Assembly (NCBI GenBank): GCA_021848765.1
Contig: JAJZTU010000255.1
Location: 1-5,052, forward strand
Source of the DNA: Bacillota bacterium
GTDB taxonomy: Bacteria; Bacillota; GCA-003054495; Carboxydocellales; JAJZTU01
DNA: 5,052 nucleotides
Direction: 5' to 3'
Shown here in pieces: positions 4,848 to 5,052 of the stretch. Below the pieces are notes generated by a model. That model was given only the letters and a program-made list of their open reading frames with translations. It did not search any database and was not told where the DNA came from. Position numbers and translations under genes: made by a program. Position 1 is the first letter of the stretch. Every line of letters begins with the position of its first letter.

Positions 4848-5052
4848 TTAAGGTTTAGTCTGCCCGGGCATTTCGCCTAACCGGACCACTACCTTGGTGG
4901 TAGCGTTGTCTCTCAGTAAGCTGAGGTTAACTAAATCTCCCACGTTTTTGCCTTGTAAAATCCTGTGCAGGTCGGGGAAGTCATATACAGCCTGTCCCTC
5001 CACCTCTGTCAGGATGTCTCCCTCCTGAATTTTAGCATCAGCCGCAGGACTG
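4848..5052 (-). CDS. C-terminal PDZ domain of a probable HtrA/DegP-type serine protease (partial)
   Basis: The last 67 residues of a protein entering from the right edge. The sequence SPAADAKIQEGDILTEVEGQ, followed by FPDLHRILQGKNVGDLVNLS and VVVRLGE, is the second half of a PDZ domain: the A-x-x-A-x-I-x-x-G-D-I-L segment, a helix, and the closing strand. PDZ domains bind exposed C-termini of proteins. In this position at the C-terminus they are typical of envelope-attached trypsin-like S1C proteases (HtrA/DegP/YyxA type), which remove damaged secreted proteins. The catalytic domain is outside the window, so another PDZ protein, for example an S41-type or site-2 protease, cannot be excluded. 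The gene ends with TAA at 4848 and lies on the same strand as the lipoprotein gene, which has its own promoter. Confidence 0.75.
   Translation of the reverse strand, partial: SPAADAKIQEGDILTEVEGQAVYDFPDLHRILQGKNVGDLVNLSLLRDNATTKVVVRLGEMPGQTKP

Overview
This window is an endospore-forming, Gram-positive (Firmicutes/Bacillota) chromosomal segment. The protein sequences and moderate GC content suggest a clostridial lineage such as the Peptococcaceae/Desulfotomaculum or Moorella type, but that placement is an inference. All seven genes lie on the minus strand, so transcription runs from high to low coordinates. The core is the conserved sporulation cluster spoIIGA-sigE-sigG.

Layout in transcription order: (1) 5052-4848, the last 67 residues of a PDZ-domain protein, probably an HtrA/DegP-type serine protease, cut by the window edge. 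(2) 4847-4680, an AT-rich gap with a good sigma-F/sigma-G-type promoter. (3) 4679-4122, a YhcN/YlaJ-family spore lipoprotein with a proline-rich linker. (4) 4121-3960, a gap with a weak terminator-like hairpin and the spoIIGA promoter: a perfect -10, no -35 at the normal distance, a Spo0A-box-like site, and a strong inverted repeat. (5) 3959-3003, SpoIIGA, the membrane aspartic protease that processes pro-sigma-E. (6) 3013-2285, pro-sigma-E, starting at TTG and overlapping spoIIGA by 11 bases. (7) 2284-2179, a short gap with a sigma-F-type promoter, a 28-base palindrome, and a stretch complementary to the sigG ribosome-binding site. (8) 2178-1405, sigma-G. (9) 1404-1253, a gap with a sigma-A-type promoter and a terminator-like hairpin. 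(10) 1252-647, a DUF502 two-TM membrane protein. (11) 634-1, phosphatidylserine decarboxylase, cut by the window edge before its self-cleavage site.

How it works together: Spo0A and the housekeeping sigma factor would switch on spoIIGA-sigE. SpoIIGA then removes the roughly 30-residue pro-sequence of sigma-E for mother-cell transcription. sigG can be read through from that operon and also has its own forespore promoter. The sequence suggests that only the forespore-promoter transcript exposes the sigG ribosome-binding site, because the complementary arm lies upstream of that promoter's start point. The YhcN lipoprotein would be made in the forespore. DUF502 and psd look like a separate membrane/phospholipid unit.

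I found no mobile element, CRISPR array, tRNA or rRNA, and no wholly new system. The most interesting content is regulatory: the sigG leader and the spoIIGA promoter.
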